Both the position numbers and the translations under genes were made by a program. This document shows, piece by piece, positions 1-7,485 of a stretch of 15,528 nt of DNA. Source of the DNA: Desulfovibrio sp. UBA2564 (GTDB lineage: Bacteria > Desulfobacterota > Desulfovibrionia > Desulfovibrionales > Desulfovibrionaceae). The stretch's first letter is position 1; every line of letters starts with the position of its first letter. Where the stretch lies: positions 1 through 15,528 of the forward strand of contig DDLU01000053.1 in the NCBI GenBank assembly GCA_002340305.1. The letters run 5' to 3'. The notes below the pieces were generated by a model that worked only from the letters and a program-made list of their open reading frames with translations, had not been told where the DNA came from and made no database searches.

Positions 1-1
1 C

Positions 2-1342
2 ATCCTGCGCACCACCACCCGCGTGAACCACCTCCGTGGTCCCGTTGAGTACGGGGAAGTGACCAAACTCGCCCCTGCCGAAGGGTTCAAAAAGAATCCC
101 GCACAGTTCGTACCTATCCCGGCTTTCGCCCGTAGAATGCACGTTGAGCTTCTCGAAAAACTCGAAAAACTGCGTGAGATGGCGGAGAACTCCAAATACA
201 ACAAAATTTCCGGCAACGGAAAGATCGGTATTGTAGCATCCGGTATCTGTAGAGCATATCTCGCGGATGCACTGGCTGATACCGGTCTTGCCGATAAATT
301 TAAAATCCTTGAGTTGGGCTTTACTTATCCACTACCCACCACCATGATCACTGACTTCATCTCTTCCGTTGAGAAAGTTATTGTTCTCGAAGAACTCGAG
401 CCTTTCCTTGAGAACGAACTCAGGGTTCTGGCCCAGAAAAAATCCATTGCAGTTGAAATTATCGGTAAAGATAACGACCTGCTGCCCCTCAATGACGAAT
501 ACTCCACCCTGTACATCACCGCGATCATCCGCGAAGTTCTGGGCATGAAAGCTGAAAAAACCGAAGCATGCCCCGCAGAAGAAGGGCTGCCTATGCGCCC
601 GCCGAACCTCTGTGCAGGCTGTACCCACCGTGCCGCGTACTACGCAGTGAAAAAGGTTTTCGGTCCCGATGCTATCTGTTCTTCCGATATCGGCTGTTAC
701 ACACTCGGTATCCTGCCTCCGCTTAACGCTGCAGACTTCCTGCTCTGCATGGGTTCCTCCATCTCAGCAGGTTCCGGAGCAGCACGCGCAGCAGGCCAGA
801 CTGTAATCGGCTTCATCGGTGACTCCACGTTTTTCCACTCCGGTATCACCGGACTGGTCAACGCAGTATTCAACCAGCATAACATTCTGTTGGTCGTTCT
901 TGACAACTCCACCACCGCCATGACCGGGCACCAGCCCCATCCCGGCGTTGAGACCACCGCACTGGGGTCCAACCCTGCACAGGTCGACATCGAGTCCATC
1001 GTCAGGGGTTGCGGCGTTTCCGAAGTTCGCACCGTGAATCCGCTGAACCAGAAAGCTATCACCAAAGACCTTGAAGATCTGAAAGCAATGAAAGGCGTGC
1101 GTGTCCTTATCGCTAAGGCTCCCTGTCCTCTCTTTGCCCGCAGAACCCTCAAGAAAGCCCCCGGTCAGACTGCTTATGTAGCTAACCAGACCGATGAAGT
1201 GCTCAAGGTGATGGAAGAACTCGCCTGCCCCGCATTCGAAAAGACTGCTGAAGGCGTTGAAGTAAACGAAATCCTTTGTTCCGGTTGCATGCTCTGCCTG
1301 CAACTGACTAAAGATATTAAAGCCCGGAAAAGGAGCAGCTAA
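2..1342 (+). CDS. iorA: Indolepyruvate:ferredoxin oxidoreductase, alpha subunit (3' part, 5' end outside window)
   Basis: IorA carries the thiamine diphosphate site that oxidatively decarboxylates aryl pyruvates made by transamination of aromatic amino acids, giving aryl-acetyl-CoA and reduced ferredoxin in the cytoplasm. The reading frame is open from base 2, so the first ATG-like start in the window (GTG at 23) is internal; about 446 residues of an approximately 600-residue protein are present. Visible are the CAGCTHR motif near nt 615, the TPP/Mg motif GDSTFFHSG at nt 818 onward, and the following LDNSTTAMTGHQPHPG segment. The C-terminus normally carries two [4Fe-4S] motifs; here only CP (Cys codon 1226) and CxxCxxC (codons 1277, 1286, 1295) remain, so one cluster at most is expected. 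The stop codon overlaps the iorB ATG by one base (TAATG), indicating translational coupling. The family assignment is secure; the substrate range is inferred from the family. Confidence 0.95.
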   Translation: MLRTTTRVNHLRGPVEYGEVTKLAPAEGFKKNPAQFVPIPAFARRMHVELLEKLEKLREMAENSKYNKISGNGKIGIVASGICRAYLADALADTGLADKFKILELGFTYPLPTTMITDFISSVEKVIVLEELEPFLENELRVLAQKKSIAVEIIGKDNDLLPLNDEYSTLYITAIIREVLGMKAEKTEACPAEEGLPMRPPNLCAGCTHRAAYYAVKKVFGPDAICSSDIGCYTLGILPPLNAADFLLCMGSSISAGSGAARAAGQTVIGFIGDSTFFHSGITGLVNAVFNQHNILLVVLDNSTTAMTGHQPHPGVETTALGSNPAQVDIESIVRGCGVSEVRTVNPLNQKAITKDLEDLKAMKGVRVLIAKAPCPLFARRTLKKAPGQTAYVANQTDEVLKVMEELACPAFEKTAEGVEVNEILCSGCMLCLQLTKDIKARKRSS

Positions 1343-1929
1343 TGAGTAATAGGTTGCGTATATTCATGACCGGGGTCGGCGGACAGGGAACCCTGACAGC
1401 CACCAACCTCCTCGCGCAGGCGGTTCTTGACTGCGGTGTGAATGTCACTGCTGGCGAAATTCACGGTATGGCCCAGCGCGGCGGTGTTGTAGAATCTGCA
1501 CTGCTAATCGGACTGGCCTCCCCTAAAATAGGACACGGTGAAGCAGATGTTATCCTCGGCTTTGAGCCTCTGGAAACCCTGCGTGCCCTGCCCTACCTGA
1601 AACCCGGTGGAACCGTGCTCTCCAGCACCGAATACGTTCCGCCACTTTCCGTATGCACCGGTAAAGCAGAAAACACCCCACTTGAAATTATCAAGGAAAA
1701 GGTTGCTACCTGCGCCGGAAAAGCATACTACCTCCCCTGCCAGTCTCTCGGCCTTGAAGCCGGTGCTGTGCAGAGCGGTAACATTGCCCTGCTCGGAGCG
1801 CTTTGCGCCACAGGATGCATCCCCCTCAAACCGGAGCAATTGGCTGAGACGATTAAATCAGCCATGAAACCAAAAATTGCGGATATCAACCTGAAGGCTC
1901 TGGAACTCGGAGTGAAAGCAGTATCTTAA
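1342..1929 (+). CDS. iorB: Indolepyruvate:ferredoxin oxidoreductase, beta subunit
   Basis: This 195-residue protein is the small partner of IorA and belongs to the pyruvate/ketoisovalerate oxidoreductase gamma-domain family. The N-terminal TGVGGQGTLT motif (residues about 10-19) and the HGMAQRGG segment are the family hallmarks, and the C-terminal KIADINLKALELG matches the equivalent part of KorC in this same window. The start is well supported: AAAAGGAG at 1328-1335 lies six bases before an ATG that shares its first base with the last base of the iorA stop. It ends 6 bases before a strong intrinsic terminator, so it is the last gene of the ior operon. Length is normal for the family (about 190-200 residues). 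Confidence 0.95.
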   Translation: MSNRLRIFMTGVGGQGTLTATNLLAQAVLDCGVNVTAGEIHGMAQRGGVVESALLIGLASPKIGHGEADVILGFEPLETLRALPYLKPGGTVLSSTEYVPPLSVCTGKAENTPLEIIKEKVATCAGKAYYLPCQSLGLEAGAVQSGNIALLGALCATGCIPLKPEQLAETIKSAMKPKIADINLKALELGVKAVS

Positions 1930-1935
1930 GTACAT

Positions 1936-1975
1936 AAATCGACAGCCGCATGACTTTATGCGGCTGTCGATTTTC
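1936..1975 (+). terminator. Intrinsic terminator of iorAB
   Basis: A perfect 16-bp stem (arms 1936-1951 and 1958-1973) encloses a 6-base loop (GACTTT), and the descending arm ends in TTTT. It lies directly after the iorB stop codon. Confidence 0.95.
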
Positions 1976-2040
1976 CAAGACACTATACCTTATTGGGAGG
2001 ATACTCCCGATGCGCCAAAACAAATTTTAGGCCGGAACCA

Positions 2041-2059
2041 CGAAGTATGATATACTTCG
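2041..2059 (+). promoter_or_regulatory. Inverted repeat over a possible -10 box upstream of the sigma-54 activator gene
   Basis: CGAAGTATGATATACTTCG is a perfect 8-bp inverted repeat with a 3-base centre. The hexamer TATACT inside it (2051-2056) matches the sigma-70 -10 consensus in five of six positions, 37 bases before the ATG at 2093. No good -35 hexamer sits at the right distance, so if this is a promoter it may need an activator, or the repeat may be an operator. A second small inverted repeat, GGGAG-GATA-CTCCC, lies at 1995-2008. The function is inferred only from position and symmetry. Confidence 0.3.
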
Positions 2060-2092
2060 GCAAAGCTGAAATCTAAAAACAGCCTGGACGGC

Positions 2093-3673
2093 ATGAGTAA
2101 AAAAATGACTAGAAACGGACTGACGGAACGAGTGGACAATATTTATCTTTCAACTTTGAGCGAGATTCTTGACTCTGTAGCTCCCCATCACGATTTGGAA
2201 CCCAGCCTCAATGCAATTCTTGAAGTTCTGTCCAAAGACCTCCACTTCCCGCGTGCATTCCTGGCCATTATGGACCCGGAATCGGAAAAGCTGAAGCTTT
2301 CCATTACCCACAGCCCTGCAAAAGACTACACTGCTACTTATGCACCGGGCAAAGGAGTTGTGGGCAAAGTATATGAAACAGGTGAATCTGTTATTGTCCC
2401 CAGAATGTCTGATGATGACCAGATGCTCAACAAAGCTTTCAACAGGTCTGAAGAAGAGCAAAAAGGTCTCTCCTTCATCTGCGTACCTGTGGTCAGAATC
2501 GATTCCGATGGTAATCAGGAAGTTATCGGCGCACTGAGCGTAGACTCCCCGATTCTGCCCATGGATGATTTACAGGAACACCAGCAGTTCCTTGAAGTTG
2601 TTGCTGCCCTTATTTCCAATCAGGTATCCAGACTACAGGAAGAAATGTCCTTGCATGCCCAGATGCTCTCACAGGGCATGATGCCCGGAGCAGCGGATGC
2701 TCCGCCACCGGCAGATTTTGTTGCCACTTCCAAGAGCATGAAGCAGGTCCTGCGACAGGCCCGTCAGGTGGGGCCCAGCCGCGCAACTGCACTGCTTCGC
2801 GGTGAATCAGGAACAGGTAAGGAACTGCTTGCCGAAGCTATCCATTCATGCAGTCCCAGAAGGGAAAAGCCTCTGGTAAAACTTAACTGCGCGGCTCTGC
2901 CCGCAGAACTGGTTGAAAGTGAACTTTTCGGTCATCAGAAAGGAGCATTCACCGGTGCTTACCAGAACAAACGCGGTCTCTTCGAAATCGCCAACAACGG
3001 TACTCTTTTTCTCGACGAAATCGGTGAACTTTCCCTTGATGCACAGGCCAAGGTTCTGCGCGCAATTCAGGAAAAAGAAATCCAGCGTGTCGGCTCTGAA
3101 CAGCCCATCGCTGTTGATGTCCGCCTGATCTGCGCGACTCACCAGCCCCTTGAACAGCTTCTGCGTGAAGGTAAGTTCAGAGAAGACCTTTTCTACCGTA
3201 TTAACGTCTTCCCTGTTTTTATTCCGCCACTGCGTGAACGTCGTGAAGACATTCTGCCGCTGGCAGAGAAGTTCCTTGATATGTTTTCCGGTGAATACAG
3301 CAAGGAAATCAAACGCATTTCCAGCCCTGCAATCGACCTTTTCACACAGTACCACTGGCCGGGGAACGTCCGTGAACTGAAAAACTGCATTGAGCGTGCT
3401 GTGCTTATCTGCGAGGAAGAGGTAATCAGGACTTACCACCTGCCCCCGACTTTGCAAACCGCCGAATCCACTGCAACCGACACCTCCCTCTCTTTTGGTG
3501 AAGCAGTTGCAAAATTCGAACAGGAACTTCTGGTAGATTCCCTTAAGAAGGCACGTGGCAACATGCTGCAGGCTGCAAGGGATCTGCGCGTCAGCTATCG
3601 TATCGTTAACTACAAGGTTAAAAAATACAATATTGACGTGAAGAAATACGCAGGCGCAAAAAAGAAGAAATAG
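2093..3673 (+). CDS. NifA-like sigma-54-dependent activator (GAF, AAA+, Fis-type HTH)
   Basis: This 526-residue cytoplasmic transcription activator opens promoters bound by sigma-54 RNA polymerase. Domains in order: a GAF sensor at about residues 35-178, a short linker, the AAA+ domain at about 205-455 and a Fis-type helix-turn-helix at about 478-515. The AAA+ motifs are intact: Walker A GESGTGKE (237-244), the sigma-54-contacting loop GAFTGA (284-289), Walker B GTLFLDEIG (303-311), the arginine-containing REDLFYR (363-369) and HWPGNVREL (421-429). There is no receiver domain, so it is expected to respond to a ligand or a partner protein rather than to a histidine kinase. NifA has this architecture, but no nitrogen-fixation gene is nearby and the HTH (VSYRIVNYKVKKYNI) alone does not identify targets, so I give no symbol. 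The ATG at 2093 has only a poor ribosome-binding site; a second ATG at 2105 is no better. It ends in a lysine-rich tail. Confidence 0.93.
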   Translation: MSKKMTRNGLTERVDNIYLSTLSEILDSVAPHHDLEPSLNAILEVLSKDLHFPRAFLAIMDPESEKLKLSITHSPAKDYTATYAPGKGVVGKVYETGESVIVPRMSDDDQMLNKAFNRSEEEQKGLSFICVPVVRIDSDGNQEVIGALSVDSPILPMDDLQEHQQFLEVVAALISNQVSRLQEEMSLHAQMLSQGMMPGAADAPPPADFVATSKSMKQVLRQARQVGPSRATALLRGESGTGKELLAEAIHSCSPRREKPLVKLNCAALPAELVESELFGHQKGAFTGAYQNKRGLFEIANNGTLFLDEIGELSLDAQAKVLRAIQEKEIQRVGSEQPIAVDVRLICATHQPLEQLLREGKFREDLFYRINVFPVFIPPLRERREDILPLAEKFLDMFSGEYSKEIKRISSPAIDLFTQYHWPGNVRELKNCIERAVLICEEEVIRTYHLPPTLQTAESTATDTSLSFGEAVAKFEQELLVDSLKKARGNMLQAARDLRVSYRIVNYKVKKYNIDVKKYAGAKKKK

Positions 3674-3709
3674 AACATGCACACTTTGCAGCTCGCCGGA
3701 AAGGGCACT

Positions 3710-4261
3710 ATGAAGCCTCTCATCTGCGCAGCTTTTAGTCTGCTGGCATTAATTCTTACGGGTTGTTCCGGTGCTAAAAATGTACCGGAGCAACCCTTTG
3801 TCATTCCTTTTGACTCAAAATACATAACTACAGATAAAACTCTTTCTGTATCCACTGCCCTGAATCCCGATGGCAGTTCCGAGCGGGACTTCAAAACCAT
3901 CACTCATCAGCATTATTTCTTTGAAAGCAAAAACTGCACAGCAGAAGTAAGAATGCTACTGAATCGCAAAGCCACCGTGGACATGCCGGAAATTGGCGAC
4001 TGGTCCACAGTCTCCCTCGGCAACTGCCTTGACGATACGCAGGGCGTTGAATGCTACACAGCACACATCGACTGTCATTTGGTGCGCATGACATTTATTC
4101 CAACGGGTAAACGCAGTCTGGCGGTTATCAGAGTTCGCAACAGGGCAAGAGAGCCACAAGAACTGTGTGAGCAATGGGACCCGCTAAATCTTACCCCAGA
4201 TCAGCAGGAAGAAGTCGAATCTTTCAACCAAACGTCAGATTCTTTGTTTAAATTTGAATAA
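3710..4261 (+). CDS. Putative outer-membrane lipoprotein of unknown function
   Basis: I do not recognise the family. With the start at 3710 the protein has 183 residues and begins with a classic lipoprotein signal: MK, a hydrophobic stretch of about 12 residues, then the lipobox L-T-G-C with Cys19 as the lipid-anchored residue. Residue +2 is Ser, which by the usual Lol rule favours the outer membrane. The mature part has five further cysteines, which could form disulfides in the periplasm. The start at 3710 is preferred over an in-frame ATG at 3677 because it places the signal peptide at the N-terminus and follows GGAAAGGG at 3698-3705. The gene starts 36 bases after the activator stop with no terminator between, so the two are probably co-transcribed. 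No known catalytic motif is visible. Confidence 0.8.
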   Translation: MKPLICAAFSLLALILTGCSGAKNVPEQPFVIPFDSKYITTDKTLSVSTALNPDGSSERDFKTITHQHYFFESKNCTAEVRMLLNRKATVDMPEIGDWSTVSLGNCLDDTQGVECYTAHIDCHLVRMTFIPTGKRSLAVIRVRNRAREPQELCEQWDPLNLTPDQQEEVESFNQTSDSLFKFE

Positions 4262-4292
4262 AAAAACTCCGACTAAAAGCCGGAGTTTTTTA
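4261..4292. terminator. Bidirectional intrinsic terminator between convergent genes
   Basis: ACTCCG (4266-4271) pairs with CGGAGT (4281-4286) around a 9-base loop. An A-run precedes and a T-run follows, so the structure can terminate both the plus-strand lipoprotein transcript and the minus-strand kor transcript, whose stop codon is 21 bases away. Confidence 0.85.
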
Positions 4293-4312
4293 TTAGATAT
4301 GTCAGTCAAAAA

Positions 4313-4936
4313 CTAAATTGAATCGTAATCTGCCTCTTCATCTGAAACGATTACGGAATTAGCCTTCCAAAGTTCTTCGGGATCGCCGAAGTTCTTTTTA
4401 GCCTCACGGAACCCCATGTTAAAAGCCTTAATATTAATATCCAGAATCTTGGGAGGAAGCACCTCTTCCAAATTCTTGCGCATGGTCCGTTGCTGCGCAA
4501 ATGGCAGGAGGTAGGTTGCTGCACCCAGTACGATGGTGTTCATAGCCTGAGGCAACCCCAGTTTATCCTTGGCGAGCTTGGTAAAAGGCAGGCCGATGAA
4601 CTGGTTTACCGGAGGCTGCTTAACCAGATCGGTTTCAATCAGGAGCAGGCCACCGGACTTCAGATTACGGTAATACATATTACACGCTTCCTGGCTAAGT
4701 GCGATAAGCAGATCAACAGACTCTGCTTTGGGGTAGCTGATCACATTTGACGAAACCACGAGATCGGAACGGCTGGCTCCACCACGGGCTTCCGGACCGT
4801 AGCTCTGAGTCTGGGTCACAAAATACCCGTGACCGAGGGCCAAACCGCCCCCCATAACCTTACCCAGCGTCAGGATACCCTGACCACCAAGACCTGAAAG
4901 GCGGACTTCAAATCTGTCCAGAGGCTGATTTTTCAT
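4313..4936 (-). CDS. korC: 2-oxoglutarate:ferredoxin oxidoreductase, gamma subunit
   Basis: This 207-residue subunit belongs to the same gamma-domain family as IorB: LSGLGGQGILTLGKVMG near the N-terminus, QSYGPEARGG in the middle and KILDINIKAFNMGF near the C-terminus. In four-subunit oxidoreductases it helps bind CoA and holds the complex together. The frame extends upstream to an ATG at 4954, but I choose the ATG at 4936: it shares a base with the korB stop (TAATG) and lies six bases after a G-rich Shine-Dalgarno (complement of 4943-4949). It is the last gene of the korDABC operon and runs into the bidirectional terminator. Substrate assignment as 2-oxoglutarate rests on the family resemblance of the alpha and beta subunits; a branched-chain 2-oxoacid enzyme is the main alternative. 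Confidence 0.9.
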   Translation of the reverse strand: MKNQPLDRFEVRLSGLGGQGILTLGKVMGGGLALGHGYFVTQTQSYGPEARGGASRSDLVVSSNVISYPKAESVDLLIALSQEACNMYYRNLKSGGLLLIETDLVKQPPVNQFIGLPFTKLAKDKLGLPQAMNTIVLGAATYLLPFAQQRTMRKNLEEVLPPKILDINIKAFNMGFREAKKNFGDPEELWKANSVIVSDEEADYDSI

Positions 4937-5772
4937 TATACACCCCCCTGACATCTTGCAGCCATCTCATAAAACTTCTCCTCCAGACCGGATTCATCCT
5001 TCTGGACAAATACGCCTGCGGGAGTCTTTGCAGCCTTATCCGCTTCGCTAAGTTTGTTGTAGCGTTCGATATCGATAACATCTTTCTTGAGCATCTTGTA
5101 CATGTCCACAGGGGTCTTGTACTTGTTCTTGCGTCCGTACTGGGTATGGCAGGGAGTCAGAATCTCCACCACACCAAATCCGGGATTACTAATGCCTTCC
5201 ATGATCATCTTGTCGAGCTTCTTAACATGGAAAACAGTTCCACGGGCCACGTAGTTAGCCTTGGCTGCGGTACAGAGTTCAACACAGTCGAAGCTCTGTT
5301 CCATCTGACCAAGCGGAGTGGTCATGGAGAAAGAACCGGAAGGTGTGGTCGGTGAACACTGTCCACCGGTCATACCATAAATGTTGTTGTTGAGGATAAG
5401 GGCTGTCACTCCGATATTCCTACGCGCGGCATGGATCAGGTGGTTACCGCCGATAGCCATGGAGTCACCGTCACCCATAACCACGATTACGTGCATACCG
5501 GGCTTTGCCATCTTGATTCCGGTGGCAAAAGTCAATGCGCGCCCGTGAGTGGTATGTACAGTGTTGAAATCAACATAAGCCGCCAGTCTGCCGGAACAAC
5601 CTATACCGGCAACTACGCATACTTCATCTTTTTTGAGGCCGAGTCCATGGATAGCCCTGATCAAAGAACCGAGCACGATACCATGCCCGCAACCTGCGCA
5701 GAAAACATGCGGAAACTTCTTGTTATGCCTTAAGTACTCATGAATGAGTTGTGTACCTTTCATATCAACCAT
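4936..5772 (-). CDS. korB: 2-oxoglutarate:ferredoxin oxidoreductase, beta subunit (TPP-binding)
   Basis: This 278-residue subunit binds thiamine diphosphate and carries out 2-oxoacid decarboxylation. Motifs are CAGCGHG (25-31), GIGCSGR (56-62), the TPP/Mg motif GDGDSMAIGGN (100-110) and LNNNIYGMTGGQ (127-138). The HTTHGRAL segment (73-80) is typical of 2-oxoglutarate/2-oxoacid oxidoreductase beta subunits. Length is normal. The ATG at 5772 is two bases past the korA stop, and a GGGTG site precedes it; another in-frame ATG at 5763 is possible. It is co-transcribed between korA and korC. The complex would feed electrons from 2-oxoglutarate oxidation into ferredoxin, or run in reverse for reductive carboxylation; the sequence does not tell which. 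Confidence 0.93.
   Translation of the reverse strand: MVDMKGTQLIHEYLRHNKKFPHVFCAGCGHGIVLGSLIRAIHGLGLKKDEVCVVAGIGCSGRLAAYVDFNTVHTTHGRALTFATGIKMAKPGMHVIVVMGDGDSMAIGGNHLIHAARRNIGVTALILNNNIYGMTGGQCSPTTPSGSFSMTTPLGQMEQSFDCVELCTAAKANYVARGTVFHVKKLDKMIMEGISNPGFGVVEILTPCHTQYGRKNKYKTPVDMYKMLKKDVIDIERYNKLSEADKAAKTPAGVFVQKDESGLEEKFYEMAARCQGGV
4943..4949 (-). promoter_or_regulatory. Ribosome-binding site that fixes the korC start
   Basis: On the minus strand AGGGGGG stands six bases before the ATG at 4936 and lies inside the last codons of korB. The alternative ATG at 4954 has no comparable site. Confidence 0.7.
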
Positions 5773-5774
5773 GA

Positions 5775-6926
5775 TTACACCCGTGTTAAGACTTTAAGGA
5801 TTTCAGCCGGGGTAATAATCTGCCCGTCCACCTTATTGATGGTCCGCACGCTTACCTGACCGTTATTGACTCTTTTCACTTCCCGTGAAATCTGCCCCAT
5901 ATTCATTTCGGGGACAACGAGAGTATTGGCTTTAGCCATAATTCTCTCTGTTGCTTTCCTCGGATACGGAAACAGGGTTGAGAGCTTAAGCAATCCAGCC
6001 TTAACGCCGAGATCACGGGCCTGTTTGACTGCCAGCTCTGCGGAACGGGCCACAGTGCCATATGCGATAACAACAATTTCCGCATCCTCTGTGTCCACTT
6101 CATCAACCAATTGCACATCATGCAGGAACTGATCGATCTTGCGGAACAAACGCTCGTTTAGTTCACGCACTTCATCAGGACGTGAAGTAGGGAAACCGTT
6201 AGTATCATGAGTCAGACCGGTAACATGGAAACGGTAACCGGAACCGATGGCAGGCATAGGCGGAACACCACGCACGGTTTCCTCATATGGCTTGTACCAT
6301 TCAGGAGGCATTGTCGGGACAATGCGATTAAAGACTTCGTATTCATCCGGGTTGGGGATGATGATCTTCTCACGGGTATGAGCGGTGATCTCATCAATGA
6401 GTAGAATTACCGGGGTCCGGTATTTCTCTGCAAGGTTAAAAGCCTCGATAGTATTATCAAGACATTCCTGAACATTAGAGGCAGAAAGTACTATAATAGA
6501 ATGATCGCCGTGGGTTCCCCAACGGGCCTGCTGAACATCGCCCTGAGCCGGGGATGTGGGAAGCCCAGTGCTGGGACCGCCGCGCATAACGTTAACAATA
6601 ACCAGCGGAGTTTCGGTAATACAGCCGTAGCCCAGATGCTCCTGCATGAGCGAAAAGCCGGGACCGGATGTTGCAGTCATGGCTTTCCTTCCTGCCAGAG
6701 ACGCACCGATGACAGAGCCGAGCCCGGCGATCTCATCCTCCATCTGGATGAATGAACCGTTGGGAATCAGCGGCAATCTCTGAGCCATAATCTCCATAAT
6801 CTCCGATGAAGGAGTGATGGGATAACCACCGTAAAAAGTACACCCCGCAAGGAGTGCACCTTCGACAACAGCTTCGTTGCCCAGAGCGAAAATCTCTTTG
6901 TTTCTTTTTTTTCTTGGTCTGGCCAT
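5775..6926 (-). CDS. korA: 2-oxoglutarate:ferredoxin oxidoreductase, alpha subunit
   Basis: This 383-residue subunit contains the pyrimidine-binding transketolase-like domain and domain II of the oxidoreductase. Motifs include GGYPITPSSE (33-42), QMEDEIAG (61-68), TATSGPGFSLM (84-94) and RGGPSTGLPT (115-124), followed by QGD (128-130), a combination usual for KorA proteins. The VEVDTEDAEIVVIAYGT-like region near residue 285 begins the C-terminal domain. The N-terminus is short and very basic (ARPRKKRNK). It begins 11 bases after korD and is preceded by AAGGTG. Together with KorB it forms the catalytic core. Branched-chain 2-oxoacid specificity cannot be excluded from sequence alone. Confidence 0.93.
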   Translation of the reverse strand: MARPRKKRNKEIFALGNEAVVEGALLAGCTFYGGYPITPSSEIMEIMAQRLPLIPNGSFIQMEDEIAGLGSVIGASLAGRKAMTATSGPGFSLMQEHLGYGCITETPLVIVNVMRGGPSTGLPTSPAQGDVQQARWGTHGDHSIIVLSASNVQECLDNTIEAFNLAEKYRTPVILLIDEITAHTREKIIIPNPDEYEVFNRIVPTMPPEWYKPYEETVRGVPPMPAIGSGYRFHVTGLTHDTNGFPTSRPDEVRELNERLFRKIDQFLHDVQLVDEVDTEDAEIVVIAYGTVARSAELAVKQARDLGVKAGLLKLSTLFPYPRKATERIMAKANTLVVPEMNMGQISREVKRVNNGQVSVRTINKVDGQIITPAEILKVLTRV

Positions 6927-6937
6927 GGAAATTCACC

Positions 6938-7264
6938 TTATCCCTTTTGTTTACCGGAACCGGCTTTTTCCGCAGCACCATCAGAAGCAGCGGTCTTAGG
7001 TTTCCGGGCGGCCTTTTCAAGGACAGCCCTGCATACCGCAGGAATTTCATCATTCACCTTGGGGCGAACCATAATTGCGAAATCCGGACAATGCAGCTCA
7101 CAGAATCCGCAGTTTATACATTCTTCCTCCCGGAGGACGACAGCTTTACCCTGATCGTTCAACTCCATGACCTTTGCCGGACAGAAGGCTGCACAGATGC
7201 CGCATCCCTTACACCAATCCGGAAAAATCGTAACCGTGCTATTTCCCTTGCGTTTGACACTCAT
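6938..7264 (-). CDS. korD: 2-oxoglutarate:ferredoxin oxidoreductase, delta subunit (2[4Fe-4S] ferredoxin)
   Basis: This 108-residue ferredoxin-like subunit carries electrons from the TPP site to external ferredoxin. Two complete cluster motifs are present: Cys18, 21, 24 and 28 followed by Pro, and Cys49, 52, 55 and 59 followed by Pro. The last 25 residues are a low-complexity Lys/Ala/Gly tail. The frame is open upstream to a GTG at 7342, but the ATG at 7264 gives an N-terminus (MSVKRKGNS...FPDWCKGCG) of the length usual for KorD, and the upstream part looks non-coding. The Shine-Dalgarno at 7264 (GGATCAGG) is weak. It is the first gene of the korDABC operon; I could not identify its promoter with confidence in the upstream 400 bases. 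Confidence 0.88.
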   Translation of the reverse strand: MSVKRKGNSTVTIFPDWCKGCGICAAFCPAKVMELNDQGKAVVLREEECINCGFCELHCPDFAIMVRPKVNDEIPAVCRAVLEKAARKPKTAASDGAAEKAGSGKQKG

Positions 7265-7450
7265 AACCTGATCCAGGTTGAGGGTGGCTAAATATCCGCT
7301 CCTTAACTCCCCTTGAAGCGGACCTACCTCGACGACAGTCACTGTAAATCTGATTTAACAGGACCTAAATTCGGCCCTAGCATGGTAATACCGCACATGC
7401 AACAGGAATTGGAACTTTTTTGACAATATTACAAAATTAGACAAACTTAA

Positions 7451-7479
7451 TTGACATGGATATGCTTTGCATCTAAATT
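7451..7479 (+). promoter_or_regulatory. Orphan sigma-70 promoter on the plus strand
   Basis: TTGACA (7451-7456, perfect consensus) is separated by 17 bases from TAAATT (7474-7479, four of six). It points away from korD toward the 3' end of the GGDEF-EAL gene, where there is no plus-strand gene. Transcription would begin near 7486. Confidence 0.45.
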
Positions 7480-7485
7480 TAATAA

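Noticed and set aside
2093..3673. Naming the activator nifA
   Set aside because: The GAF-AAA+-Fis layout fits, but many other sigma-54 activators share it, no nif gene is present, and no diagnostic linker cysteine motif is evident.
7265..7342. Longer KorD starting at a GTG at 7342
   Set aside because: The extra 26 residues have no ribosome-binding site ahead of them and do not look like the KorD N-terminus; the ATG at 7264 gives a normal-length protein.
7341..7440. Sigma-54 -24/-12 promoter ahead of korD, which would link it to the nearby activator
   Set aside because: A TTGCAT on the minus strand resembles a -12 element, but the bases at the -24 position are CC instead of GG.
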